Notes under the pieces: model-generated | What the model was told of the DNA's origin: nothing | Databases searched by the model: none | The model's input: only the letters and a program-made list of their open reading frames with translations | Translations under genes and position numbers: made by a program | DNA from: JAJVIP01 sp964405835 | GTDB taxonomy: Bacteria > Elusimicrobiota > Elusimicrobia > F11 | Assembly: GCA_964405835.1 (NCBI GenBank) | Contig: CAYOPN010000017.1 | Span: 1 to 45,528, forward strand | DNA length: 45,528 nucleotides | Reading direction: 5' to 3' | Part shown: one piece after another, positions 36,338-44,250 of the stretch | Layout of the letters: the number at the start of each line of letters is the position of its first letter | Position numbering within the stretch: position 1 is the first letter of the stretch

Positions 36338-37823
36338 AAAATGGGTTCCGATACTACATTTGCTTTGGCCACTCCTGCTGACGCTGTTTCTTTTCCCGCC
36401 GCGTTACAGCGGTCCAGTAAATCCGCACGACGAAGGAGTCTGGCTTGCCGCCGCTCAATGTTTGACGGAAGGCAAGGCGCTCTACCGGGACGTATGGTTT
36501 CAATACGGTCCTGTTCTCATGGAATTTGTAAGGCTGGCGTTTCGCCTGTTCGGAGAAACACTCTCCACCGTCAGAGGAACATTTTGGTTGGCGAACTGGG
36601 TGGGCCTCCTTATTGTTTATGCGGCGTTGGTGCGGCTTGTCCAGGCCCCGTTGTTGCGGTTGATTGGCTCCGTGTTTATTTTTCTGGTACCGATGGCTTC
36701 GCACGTTCCGTGCATTCCGATGGCGGCCCGTTATGGTTTTGGGTTCCTGCCGATGCTCTTCTGGCCTGTTAACGAATCCTCAAAACCGGTCCTTGCCGGT
36801 CTAGCCTGCGCCCTTTCCTTTTTTGTTTCTCAGGAATCCGGTGTCGCCTGTATTGCGGCAACCGCGTTTGTCTTTATGTCCAACCGGGACAAAGTGCTGA
36901 CACGGCAGTTTGTGGCGGGGTTGGCGGCGGCAATGGCGGTGGGTTTTGGGTACTTGTTTTTCACATCGGGCATCGGGCCGTATTTGAAATGCGCGTTCCC
37001 CGGCATTGCGGGCCTCGTGGCGGACCAGAGTTTGTCTTTGCCTAAGATAAGTTTGTCGGGATGGTCGTGGTCGCGGGCCGCGGACACCGCCGCGGCCTAT
37101 TTGCCGCTGGTGCTTTATCCGCTCTGCTTGCTGTCAGGAAAAAAGAAACCTTTGCTTTTCGGATTGGCGTTATTTGGCGTACTGATGCTGCCTTCGGCGT
37201 GGGGCCGGTCAGACCGGTGGCATATCTACATTTCGATCTCGCCTATGATTTTGACCGGCGCGCTTGCCGTTCAGCAATTGATGGACCGGAAATCGCCCCG
37301 GGCGGAGACCGCTTTGTTGGTTTTCATTGTTTGCGGGGCCCTGCTTTTTGTCCCGCATTATTTTGGGTTCCGCGCGAAGGAAAAACGGGACGAGAAAAAA
37401 TTGCAGGCCAGTGATCTTTTGCGGATGGGCCGGGCTCGGCTCCCATTTGCGCAAGCCAACGCTTACGAGGTTTTGCGCCGGTGGGCCGAGGCCAGGACGC
37501 GGGCGGGAGAACCGGTCCTCTTTTATCCCTACGACGGCGTGTTTTACTTCCTGGTCGATCGCCCCAATCCTTCCCGGATCCCCATTCTCAGTTACGCCTC
37601 CCGCCCCGAGCAGCAGCAAGAGGTGATTGAGGAACTGGAGAAAGGTGGCGTGGAATGGGTGGTGTGGGACACGGAGAACCGGTTTTTCGATGGAAAACCG
37701 CTATCGGAATACCTTTCCAAAATAGAGGCGTATCTGCGGGAGGCTTACATCCCCACCGAAACGAACGGCCCGTTTCTCTTTTTGCGCCGGAAAAATGTTC
37801 GGCAAATCTTAACCGAATATTAA
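36306..37823 (+). CDS. Polytopic membrane protein, possible glycosyltransferase
   Basis: A 505-residue protein (from the ATG at 36306) with about ten membrane segments and a soluble C-terminal part of about 140 residues. After the first membrane segment it has NPHDEGVWLAAAQCLTEGKALYRDVW. The acidic pair and the G-x-x-L-Y-x-D-x-W element resemble the corresponding loop of the divergent GT39-like neighbour (GRKLYSDLWDHKPP), so the two may be distant paralogues. Specificity is unknown. The frame is open to 36270 and a second ATG sits at 36318. The first membrane helix (WVPILHLLWPLLLTLFLF) requires a start upstream of about 36350, so overlap with the divergent gene is unavoidable. A terminator follows at 37910. 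Confidence 0.7.
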   Translation: MPRKMAAFRFIKWVPILHLLWPLLLTLFLFPPRYSGPVNPHDEGVWLAAAQCLTEGKALYRDVWFQYGPVLMEFVRLAFRLFGETLSTVRGTFWLANWVGLLIVYAALVRLVQAPLLRLIGSVFIFLVPMASHVPCIPMAARYGFGFLPMLFWPVNESSKPVLAGLACALSFFVSQESGVACIAATAFVFMSNRDKVLTRQFVAGLAAAMAVGFGYLFFTSGIGPYLKCAFPGIAGLVADQSLSLPKISLSGWSWSRAADTAAAYLPLVLYPLCLLSGKKKPLLFGLALFGVLMLPSAWGRSDRWHIYISISPMILTGALAVQQLMDRKSPRAETALLVFIVCGALLFVPHYFGFRAKEKRDEKKLQASDLLRMGRARLPFAQANAYEVLRRWAEARTRAGEPVLFYPYDGVFYFLVDRPNPSRIPILSYASRPEQQQEVIEELEKGGVEWVVWDTENRFFDGKPLSEYLSKIEAYLREAYIPTETNGPFLFLRRKNVRQILTEY

Positions 37824-37909
37824 GGAGTTCTTAATCTCGTCTGTGTCAGAATTAGCGAGTCGCAAGAGCAAAACATCGGGCGGACAAGCATCACCGCCAC
37901 ACAGATTTC

Positions 37910-37948
37910 GGGGGTCGGATTTGGTTAGGGGTCCGACCCCCTTTTTTT
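37910..37948 (+). terminator. Rho-independent terminator between convergent genes
   Basis: GGGGGTCGGA (37910-37919) pairs with TCCGACCCCC (37932-37941) around a 12-base loop, then seven T residues (37942-37948). The T-tract serves the plus-strand gene ending at 37823. The same stem may also help stop ndk transcription from the other side. Confidence 0.9.
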
Positions 37949-37950
37949 GC

Positions 37951-38403
37951 CTACTTAACGAATTCCTCTTTTTTGAACCACAGCTTCACTTCCCGCTCCG
38001 CTTCTAAGGGATTGGCCGATGCGTGGACCACGTTCTCAAAAACGCCCGCCGTAGTGATCCTTCCAAACATGCCGCGAATCGTGTCCGTTTTGGCTTTTTC
38101 CGGGTTCGTTTCGCCCGCCAACGCGCGGATTTTCAGGATCGCGTCCTCGCCCTTGTAGACCAATGCCATGACCGGCACTTTACCGCCGTGCAGTTTGCCC
38201 GTGATGTATTCGATCAATTGCGGGAAAAAGGGTTTGCCGACATGGTCGACATAATGGTCATTGGCCAGTTTTTCGGGCACAACCATGAGTTTGGCGGCCG
38301 CGAGCGATAATTTGGCCTCTTCGAGTTTGGCCAGCACGGGGCCGATAAGATTGCGGTTGACCGCGTCGGGTTTAATAAGAACAAGTGTTTCTTGCACAGA
38401 CAT
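37951..38403 (-). CDS. ndk: Nucleoside diphosphate kinase
   Basis: A 150-residue enzyme that transfers the gamma-phosphate from ATP to other nucleoside diphosphates through a phosphohistidine. It starts MSVQETLVLIKPDAVNR; the active-site His is in ENVVHASANPLEAEREVKLWF, and RGMFGRIT precedes it. The usual I-H-G-S-D-S around the His is replaced by V-H-A-S-A-N-P, as in a divergent Ndk subgroup. The chosen ATG has GGAGGA at a spacing of 7. The open frame continues 18 codons upstream into the preceding gene's end without ribosome-binding support. Confidence 0.92.
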   Translation of the reverse strand: MSVQETLVLIKPDAVNRNLIGPVLAKLEEAKLSLAAAKLMVVPEKLANDHYVDHVGKPFFPQLIEYITGKLHGGKVPVMALVYKGEDAILKIRALAGETNPEKAKTDTIRGMFGRITTAGVFENVVHASANPLEAEREVKLWFKKEEFVK

Positions 38404-38450
38404 GGAACGTCCTCCGGGGAGATAATTTTGGAGGGCGGAGTGTAGCTTTT

Positions 38451-39770
38451 TTAGCAACAGCCCTTATCGGGCTCGGGGATGTCCGGGTCAAAATGCGGAG
38501 CGGGTTTGAGCTTGCCTTCAAAGGCCGCCGGAACGGGCCCTTGATAGTAATGATGAAAGCGCTGCAGGACGTCCATTTCCTCTGCCGATGCTTTGCCGGA
38601 CTCGCAGATCGCAAAGAGCTGCTCGAGGGTGACCGGCTGGAGCGCCATCAAGTCCGACAGCTCCAGCTTGTCCAGGTGCTCCACCAAATGGATCTTGATG
38701 AAATTGGCCGTGCTGACCTTCATGAGCGCCGCCGCGCATTGCGGATCGAAGTGACCGCCCGCTTCGCGTTTCATGATCGCGAGCGCGTTCTGGATCGACA
38801 TGGCGCTGCGGTAGTGGCGCTTGGAGGTGATCGCGTCCAACACGTCCGCAACGGCCAAAATGCGGGCGCCGAGCGGGATCGCCTCGCCTTTCAATCCTTG
38901 CGGATAGCCGTGCCCGTCGTAGCGTTCGTGGTGGCCGGACGCGATGGCCGGAACATCGGCCAAAGCGCGGCGAAACTTAAACTTGGAAAGCAGCGTGAAT
39001 GTGCCGCGCGCGTGCGTTTGGATTTCCTGATATTCTTCGGTCGTGAGCGAGCCTTCTTTGCGCAGGATGTGTTCCTTGATTTCAATTTTTCCGAGATCGT
39101 GCATGAGGCCCGCGTAGCGTAAGCGGTCCAGGTCGGTTTCGCCCAAGTTCATGATCTTGCCGATTTCGATTGCGTATTCGGTCACGCGGAACGAATGGCT
39201 GGCGGTCAACGGGTCGCGCTGGTCGATGGCGATTGACAACACCTCGAGCGTCGATTCAAAGTTTTTCTTGAGCTCCTCGTAAAATCCAAGCGTGATTTTG
39301 TGGGCATCCTCGACCTGTTTTGTGCGCTCTTTCACTTTGCATTCCAGGTTTGAGTTCCATTCCTGCAAGGCCGCGCTCATGGCTTTGTTTTCCTCAAGCA
39401 GGCGCTGATGTTCGATGGCCTGTTTGAGCAGCACCTTGATCTGTTCGATGTTCGCCGGTTTAAGCAGGTAGGCGCTGGCGCCGCTGTTGAGCGCGTCGAT
39501 GGCGTAATCGGTTTCGGCGTAACCGGTCATCATGATGACGGTCATGTCCGGCCGGTGGCCTTTGAGCACCTTGAGCACGTCGATGCCGGTCAGGTCGGGC
39601 ATTTTTATGTCGAGGAGCGCCGCCGCAAAGTCTTCTTTTTCGGCCGCGGCCAGCGCGGCGTTTCCGCAATCGGCGCTGGTGACGGTAAACCCGCAGCTTT
39701 TTAAAATGCTTTCCAGCGTCACGCGCTGGCCCTTGTTGTCATCCACCAGAAGAATTCGATCGCTGCTCAT
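38451..39770 (-). CDS. Response regulator with REC and HD-GYP domains
   Basis: A 439-residue protein: receiver domain (residues about 5-120, phospho-acceptor D54, K104), a coiled-coil linker (about 122-170) and an HD-GYP domain (about 172-350) for cyclic di-GMP breakdown. Catalytic motifs are intact: SHSFRV (H192), MHDLGKIEI (H224-D225) and GHHERYDGHGYPQG (H280-H281-E282). A C-terminal extension of about 85 residues ends in Gly-Cys-Cys. The start overlaps the stop of the histidine kinase gene (ATGA), so the kinase is almost certainly its partner and would control second-messenger turnover. Confidence 0.92.
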   Translation of the reverse strand: MSSDRILLVDDNKGQRVTLESILKSCGFTVTSADCGNAALAAAEKEDFAAALLDIKMPDLTGIDVLKVLKGHRPDMTVIMMTGYAETDYAIDALNSGASAYLLKPANIEQIKVLLKQAIEHQRLLEENKAMSAALQEWNSNLECKVKERTKQVEDAHKITLGFYEELKKNFESTLEVLSIAIDQRDPLTASHSFRVTEYAIEIGKIMNLGETDLDRLRYAGLMHDLGKIEIKEHILRKEGSLTTEEYQEIQTHARGTFTLLSKFKFRRALADVPAIASGHHERYDGHGYPQGLKGEAIPLGARILAVADVLDAITSKRHYRSAMSIQNALAIMKREAGGHFDPQCAAALMKVSTANFIKIHLVEHLDKLELSDLMALQPVTLEQLFAICESGKASAEEMDVLQRFHHYYQGPVPAAFEGKLKPAPHFDPDIPEPDKGCC

Positions 39771-41428
39771 GATTTTTCCTCCTTGTCCGCCGGCACCCGC
39801 AACGGCAGCTTGACGTTAAAGCTGGTCCCTTTCCCAACCTGGCTGGTCACGAGGATCTGTCCCCCGTGTTTTTCAACAATGTTGCGGCTGATGGCGAGGC
39901 CAAGCCCCGTTCCGCGCGCCTTGGTCGTAAAAAGCGGTTCAAAAATTTTTGCCAGATGGACCGAGTCAATGCCGGTCCCGGAATCTTCGAACGTAATGAC
40001 AATATATTCCTGGTTGGTCCTTTCCTCTCCCGCCGTCTCCACAACGAAACCCGATTTGATTTTTAATTTTCCGCCTTGTGGCATGGCCTGGATTGCGTTC
40101 GTTGTGATGTTGGAAAAAACCTGGGTCAGCCGGTCGGGGTCGACCACGGCGGTCGGTAGCGTCACGTCGAGGTCCCAATCCAGGGAGATATTCTCGGGGA
40201 CCGTCACGATGTTCGGCAGTTTTTCGAGAACTTCGTTCAGTTGCGTGTGACGCGGGACCAGTTGGACCACGCGCGAGAAATCAAGTAGGTCGCCGATAAT
40301 GACAACGGAGGAGTCCACTTCGCCCTCGGCGAGTTTCAGGATCATTTTTAGATGGGGATCGGTCTCGAGGATCGGGTTGTTCGTGAGCGCGTTGCGGACG
40401 TAATAGATGGCGTTGCGGATGGCGCCGAGCGGGTTTTTTAATTCGTGCGCCACGCCGGCCGCAAGCCGGCCGATGCTGGACAACCGTTCGCTGCGCATGA
40501 GCTGGTTCTGCAGGTCCTTTTCCTTTTGACCCGAAAGTTTCAAATCCGTGATGTCCCGCAGGACCGAATGCGCTACGCGCTGGCCGCCGTAGGTGAGCAC
40601 TTTGCTCGAATGCGAAATGATGCGTATTAAACCGTCCCGGCGGACCAGCGAAATTTCCTTGTCGACAATGGCGGCGCCGTTTAAGAGCGACTTTAAATCG
40701 GTCATGACCCGGTGATGCTCTTGCGGGTGGCACAGGTCGAACAGCGTCATGCTGATCAATTCATCTTTGGGACGGCCGGTGAGTTCAACGGCCGATTGGT
40801 TGGCGTTCAAGAGCGCGCCCGACTGGGGATCAATGATGAAAATAGCCACGCTCGATTGCTCGAACAGGTTTTGGTAGCGGTCCTTGGTGAGGTGCAGTTG
40901 GCGCTGCGTGGTCTGCAGCTCCAGCGCCATGTTGTCTTCTTCGTAGACGCTCAGGTCGGCGGAACCGTCGGAGCTCCACACGAAGCGGGACTGGCCGATG
41001 AACCGGCAGGCCGAATCGCCTTTGGCCAGGCACTGGGTTTCGAGAAAATAAATGGGCTCGCCTTTTTTCCGGCTGATCACGCCCGTCAAATACCCGGCCA
41101 GAAACCAGCATTGGCAAAATGAATTCTCCGAATGAAAAAAATTGAGGTGTTCGAGCGCTTCACGGGAATTTTTTACTTCGTAGACGACCTGGGCGGGATT
41201 ATCGGATGAGAGCAGCCGAAATTCGCCGAGGCCGTGGAAGATGGCAGGGTCATCAACATTTTCAACGGCGGCGGACTGTCCGCATGATAAACCCACACGG
41301 GCCAGCACGCCGTGCGCGCGGGATTCCCCGAGCGTCCACCCCAATTCGCGGCGGAAACGGCCCATGACTTCCGGATGGAAAGAGACTTCCGGCGCGAGAT
41401 CGTGGGCAAGCGCCGCGGTGGACTTCAC
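39767..41428 (-). CDS. Histidine kinase with XylR_N/V4R and PAS sensor domains
   Basis: A 553-residue kinase without membrane segments. Residues about 15-150 look like the aromatic-effector domain of XylR/DmpR: RELGWTLGESRAHGVLARVG, then a V4R part with C105/C107 (FCQCWFLAGYLTG), E130, C133 and C141 (FLETQCLAKGDSACRFIG), probably a zinc site. A PAS domain (about 183-295) follows, then the dimerisation/phosphoacceptor helix (GVAHELKNPLGAIRN, H328) and the ATPase domain (N, G1 DSGTGI, G2 GTGLGLAI boxes). The architecture suggests cytoplasmic sensing of a small hydrophobic molecule. It overlaps the FIST gene upstream and the REC-HD-GYP gene downstream (both ATGA). Confidence 0.9.
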   Translation of the reverse strand: MKSTAALAHDLAPEVSFHPEVMGRFRRELGWTLGESRAHGVLARVGLSCGQSAAVENVDDPAIFHGLGEFRLLSSDNPAQVVYEVKNSREALEHLNFFHSENSFCQCWFLAGYLTGVISRKKGEPIYFLETQCLAKGDSACRFIGQSRFVWSSDGSADLSVYEEDNMALELQTTQRQLHLTKDRYQNLFEQSSVAIFIIDPQSGALLNANQSAVELTGRPKDELISMTLFDLCHPQEHHRVMTDLKSLLNGAAIVDKEISLVRRDGLIRIISHSSKVLTYGGQRVAHSVLRDITDLKLSGQKEKDLQNQLMRSERLSSIGRLAAGVAHELKNPLGAIRNAIYYVRNALTNNPILETDPHLKMILKLAEGEVDSSVVIIGDLLDFSRVVQLVPRHTQLNEVLEKLPNIVTVPENISLDWDLDVTLPTAVVDPDRLTQVFSNITTNAIQAMPQGGKLKIKSGFVVETAGEERTNQEYIVITFEDSGTGIDSVHLAKIFEPLFTTKARGTGLGLAISRNIVEKHGGQILVTSQVGKGTSFNVKLPLRVPADKEEKS

Positions 41429-42339
41429 GCGGGCACCAACAACACAACAATCGAATCGTTTTCTTTGGGGACCGAACGCTGAGGGCGACGCACAAAATTT
41501 TGTTTGGTCGAAAGGCCGAGCAACGGAACGTAGGGCAGGATGCTGGCGGCACCCGCTAGAATATCGTTGGGAAGCGCGGCAACTGAATCTTTTCCCAGAT
41601 CAAAAAAGACAAAACCAAAACAGGCCGGATGGGATTGCAGTTGACCCACGGCTTCCCGCAGCGCGGTTTTCAGCGCCTCGCGCAGCACATCGGCCTGGTT
41701 TTTAAAAAATCCGATCTCAACCGAGCCGATGCCCCAGGGAAGAGCAGAAAGAAATTCGATCCCGACGAGCCCTTTGTTGATCGTCGTGTTGGAACAGATG
41801 AGGGGGGCCTCTTTCTCGGAGACCGTCGACGCTCCCACCATCCAGGACTCAAGCCCCATATCGGCGTTCAGCAACGACACGAGACCGCTGCCGGCCGGCA
41901 ATTGGTGGGAAAAAATCAACCCTCCCCGATGGGTGTTTTCGCGCGCGGCGTTTCCGCGTTGTTTGCGGAATTGGGACATCAGTGCCGTTGACCCGCGCAG
42001 CAAATTGGCCATGTCCACTTCGTCGGAGGCGATGGAGATGCGCATGCCGTGTGTTTGGATGGTCACCACAAAGCATGCGCCTTGAAGGGAGGTTTCACTG
42101 GACAGCGCGCGGTCGGTGGGAATGGCCACCAAGCCTTCTTCGCCCAGGACCAGGCGCGCGCCTTCGACAAAGTCTTTGAAATGGACCGTGCCGGGGCCGA
42201 TAATCAGCACCAGCGGTGTGGGTCCATCGGGCAATTGGTTTTTGGCTTCCTGGGCAGCTTCCCGGCCGCATTGAAAAGCGTCCGAGTGAGTGGCGAAACC
42301 GAGACCAATTCGTGTTGATTTCACGATTGTTCCGTCCAT
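41425..42339 (-). CDS. FIST domain sensory protein
   Basis: A 304-residue soluble protein with FIST_N (about residues 10-200) and FIST_C (about 205-300) regions. It shows the glycine-rich pattern of the family (SAGS-like L-P-A-G-S-G-L-V-S-L-L-N-A and VGASTVSEKEAPL). FIST domains are ligand-binding sensors found with signalling output domains and have been proposed to bind small molecules such as amino acids. Here the domain is on a separate chain directly upstream of a histidine kinase and overlapping it (ATGA), so it is probably an accessory sensor for that kinase. It is the first gene of the operon. Confidence 0.83.
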   Translation of the reverse strand: MDGTIVKSTRIGLGFATHSDAFQCGREAAQEAKNQLPDGPTPLVLIIGPGTVHFKDFVEGARLVLGEEGLVAIPTDRALSSETSLQGACFVVTIQTHGMRISIASDEVDMANLLRGSTALMSQFRKQRGNAARENTHRGGLIFSHQLPAGSGLVSLLNADMGLESWMVGASTVSEKEAPLICSNTTINKGLVGIEFLSALPWGIGSVEIGFFKNQADVLREALKTALREAVGQLQSHPACFGFVFFDLGKDSVAALPNDILAGAASILPYVPLLGLSTKQNFVRRPQRSVPKENDSIVVLLVPA

Positions 42340-42446
42340 ATGCTGTGGTTAGGATGGGCCGTTCCCGGGGGTGTTTCAAGTCTTTTGCTATTTACATTGG
42401 GGCCTTGAAAGCTCCAATCTTTGCCTCTAAATTTAGAGCTGATTTT

Positions 42447-43643
42447 ATGTTCTCCAATCTCATCACCATATTTTTGCTGCTCCTTATTGTTTTGATGGCC
42501 GTGATCTTCTGGGTCGGAGCGCAAAACGCCCACAAACGCGACCGCGCCTATAAAACGGCGTTGGAGAGCAATCAGAAAAAACTCGACCTGCAATCTTCCC
42601 GCATCAACATCCTCTCCCGGGCCCTTCCCAATCTTCAAAGCGTGATGGGCGACCTGAATTCCGACAGTTGGCAAACGCTCGCGCTGGATGAAGCGCGGGC
42701 CCTTTTATGGGCGGATGGGGCGAGTTACTGGCGGTTCCATGAAACGGTCCGGGGACTGGAGTTGATGGTGGCGCGGGGGCTGGAAACGACGATTAAGGAA
42801 AACCGGATCAATATCGACAAGGAGCAAAATGACGCATTGTCCCAGTCCGCCAAAACGCGGGTGCCGGTATTGATGGCCAATAATGAAATTGTTTCCGAGC
42901 CGCAAAGCACGCTGGCGGTGCCCTTGGTGGTGTCGGGCCGGATGTGGGGAGTGTTCCGGTTCATCCGCAAAGGGGAAGACCCGCTCAGCCCGCGCGAGTT
43001 GGATTTGGTTGCCATGTTTGTCCGTCAATTGGCGCTGGTGATCGAGAACAAAGATATGGTCACAAACCGCGAGAAGTTTTACCTGGAGTTGGTCCAGACC
43101 CTGGCTGAAATTCTGGACTCTCGCGACGCCTCGACGGCGGGCCAGACCAAACGCGCCCGCCGCCTGGCGCGTTTTACGGCGCACGAACTCGACATGCCGG
43201 AACAGTTCATTTACTACTTGGAATTTGCGGCGCTCTTGCACGACATCGGCAAGATCGCGATTGATGAAAGCGTTCTGAAAAAACCGGGGAAATTAACGCC
43301 GCAGGAATTCGAGATGATCAAAAAGCACCCCGAGATCGGCTACAAGATTCTGGCCCCCGTCACGATGCTGGCGCCCGTGGCGCCGATGGTGCTGTACCAT
43401 CAGGAGTGGTTCAACGGGAAAGGGTATCCGGAAGGATTGAGCGGTGAAGAAATTCCGCTCGGCGCGCGCATCGTGTCCGTGCTCGACGCGTGGAGCGCCA
43501 TGACGTCCGACCGCCCATGGCGCCCGGCCCTCACCAAAGAAGAAGCGCTCAAAGAGATCCGCAAAGGCGGCGGCACGCAATTCGACCCGCGCGTGGTTGA
43601 GGCTTTTGTCGCCGCCGTCGAGAAAAACGGCGGAGAAAGCTAA
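42447..43643 (+). CDS. Membrane-anchored GAF-HD-GYP protein with altered metal ligands
   Basis: A 398-residue protein: N-terminal membrane helix (about residues 3-24), a short coiled linker, a GAF domain (about 70-200) and an HD-GYP domain (about 207-390). The HD pair is intact (LLHDIGKIAI, H265-D266), as is the GYP core (NGKGYPEG). However, the GHS-type His is Gln (STAGQTKRA, Q233) and the HHE motif reads H-Q-E (Q319), so two usual metal ligands are missing. Activity against cyclic di-GMP may be changed or lost. The ATG at 42447 starts just before the membrane helix. It is divergent from the FIST-kinase-HD-GYP operon. Confidence 0.88.
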   Translation: MFSNLITIFLLLLIVLMAVIFWVGAQNAHKRDRAYKTALESNQKKLDLQSSRINILSRALPNLQSVMGDLNSDSWQTLALDEARALLWADGASYWRFHETVRGLELMVARGLETTIKENRINIDKEQNDALSQSAKTRVPVLMANNEIVSEPQSTLAVPLVVSGRMWGVFRFIRKGEDPLSPRELDLVAMFVRQLALVIENKDMVTNREKFYLELVQTLAEILDSRDASTAGQTKRARRLARFTAHELDMPEQFIYYLEFAALLHDIGKIAIDESVLKKPGKLTPQEFEMIKKHPEIGYKILAPVTMLAPVAPMVLYHQEWFNGKGYPEGLSGEEIPLGARIVSVLDAWSAMTSDRPWRPALTKEEALKEIRKGGGTQFDPRVVEAFVAAVEKNGGES

Positions 43644-43943
43644 TTAAGCAGCTTCTCTCAACAACACTTCGTTAATCACCGTCTGATATCCAATCCCACG
43701 TTTTTTTGCCAGATCTTTGGCCCATTGCAATGCGCGCGGATGTAATTTCATGTGCACGTCTCTGTATTTTAAGTGCGATTTCTTGGGTGGCCGGCCGCGC
43801 TTGGGCATTTCTTCCCCAAACGTATTTTTATAGGCCTGGCGAAAATTTTTTCTTTCAGCGGGCGTAATCCGTCTCGCTTTCGAAAAATCAAAATCTTTCA
43901 TTAAGAAAGCCTCATCGTCATCATTTTGTTTTTTATCGTTCAT
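43644..43943 (-). CDS. brnA: BrnA-family antitoxin
   Basis: A 99-residue protein with an acidic N-terminus and a Lys/Arg-rich middle (KRGRPPKKSH). It ends in a ribbon-helix-helix DNA-binding part (YRDVHMKLHPRALQWAKDLA, then a helix to the C-terminus), as in BrnA/CopG antitoxins. It would neutralise BrnT and repress the operon. Its ATG has GAGGAG upstream and overlaps the end of brnT by 11 bases. Its stop abuts the stop of the convergent HD-GYP gene with no space, so there is no room for an integron attC site after it. Confidence 0.85.
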   Translation of the reverse strand: MNDKKQNDDDEAFLMKDFDFSKARRITPAERKNFRQAYKNTFGEEMPKRGRPPKKSHLKYRDVHMKLHPRALQWAKDLAKKRGIGYQTVINEVLLREAA

Positions 43944-44250
43944 ATGCTCTCCTCTCTTTCCGGTTTGCCCTTCGTGCGCTAATTATTCGAGTTATGTTAA
44001 TGGGCCTCATCGTAAAGATAACGATTACTACCTCCCCCGAAACCAGCTTGCCAATATAACGCTGTCTTTCCTCCTGATTTGAATGAGTCAAATCACCTTC
44101 AGTTAGGCCGATTGGATCATCGAATGCTGTTGTTGTTTCTTTAAAGTGAATTCCATGTTTAATGAAATTAATTTGTTCTTTTCTCGCATCCCATTCAAAC
44201 CTGCGATTATCAGTGTACATCATAAATGTTTCGCGAAAAATGGCTTTCAT
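43933..44250 (-). CDS. brnT: BrnT-family ribonuclease toxin
   Basis: Up to 105 residues. The BrnT core is clear: RRFEWDARKEQINFIKHGI, F-D-D-P, then R-Q-R-Y-I-G-K-L and a C-terminal RIISARRANRKERRAYE. BrnT toxins are RelE-fold ribonucleases that stop translation, and they are paired with BrnA. The ATG at 44250 overlaps the integrase stop (ATGA), but the in-frame ATGs at 44223/44220 fit the family's usual length of about 95 residues better. Either way, brnT would be transcribed with the integrase. Confidence 0.88.
   Translation of the reverse strand: MKAIFRETFMMYTDNRRFEWDARKEQINFIKHGIHFKETTTAFDDPIGLTEGDLTHSNQEERQRYIGKLVSGEVVIVIFTMRPINITRIISARRANRKERRAYER

Noticed and set aside
38439..38444. 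TACACT as a -10 box for ndk on the minus strand
   Set aside because: The position is plausible, but the -35 region (ATAAGG) is poor and ndk could instead be read through from the upstream operon. Too weak to list as a feature.
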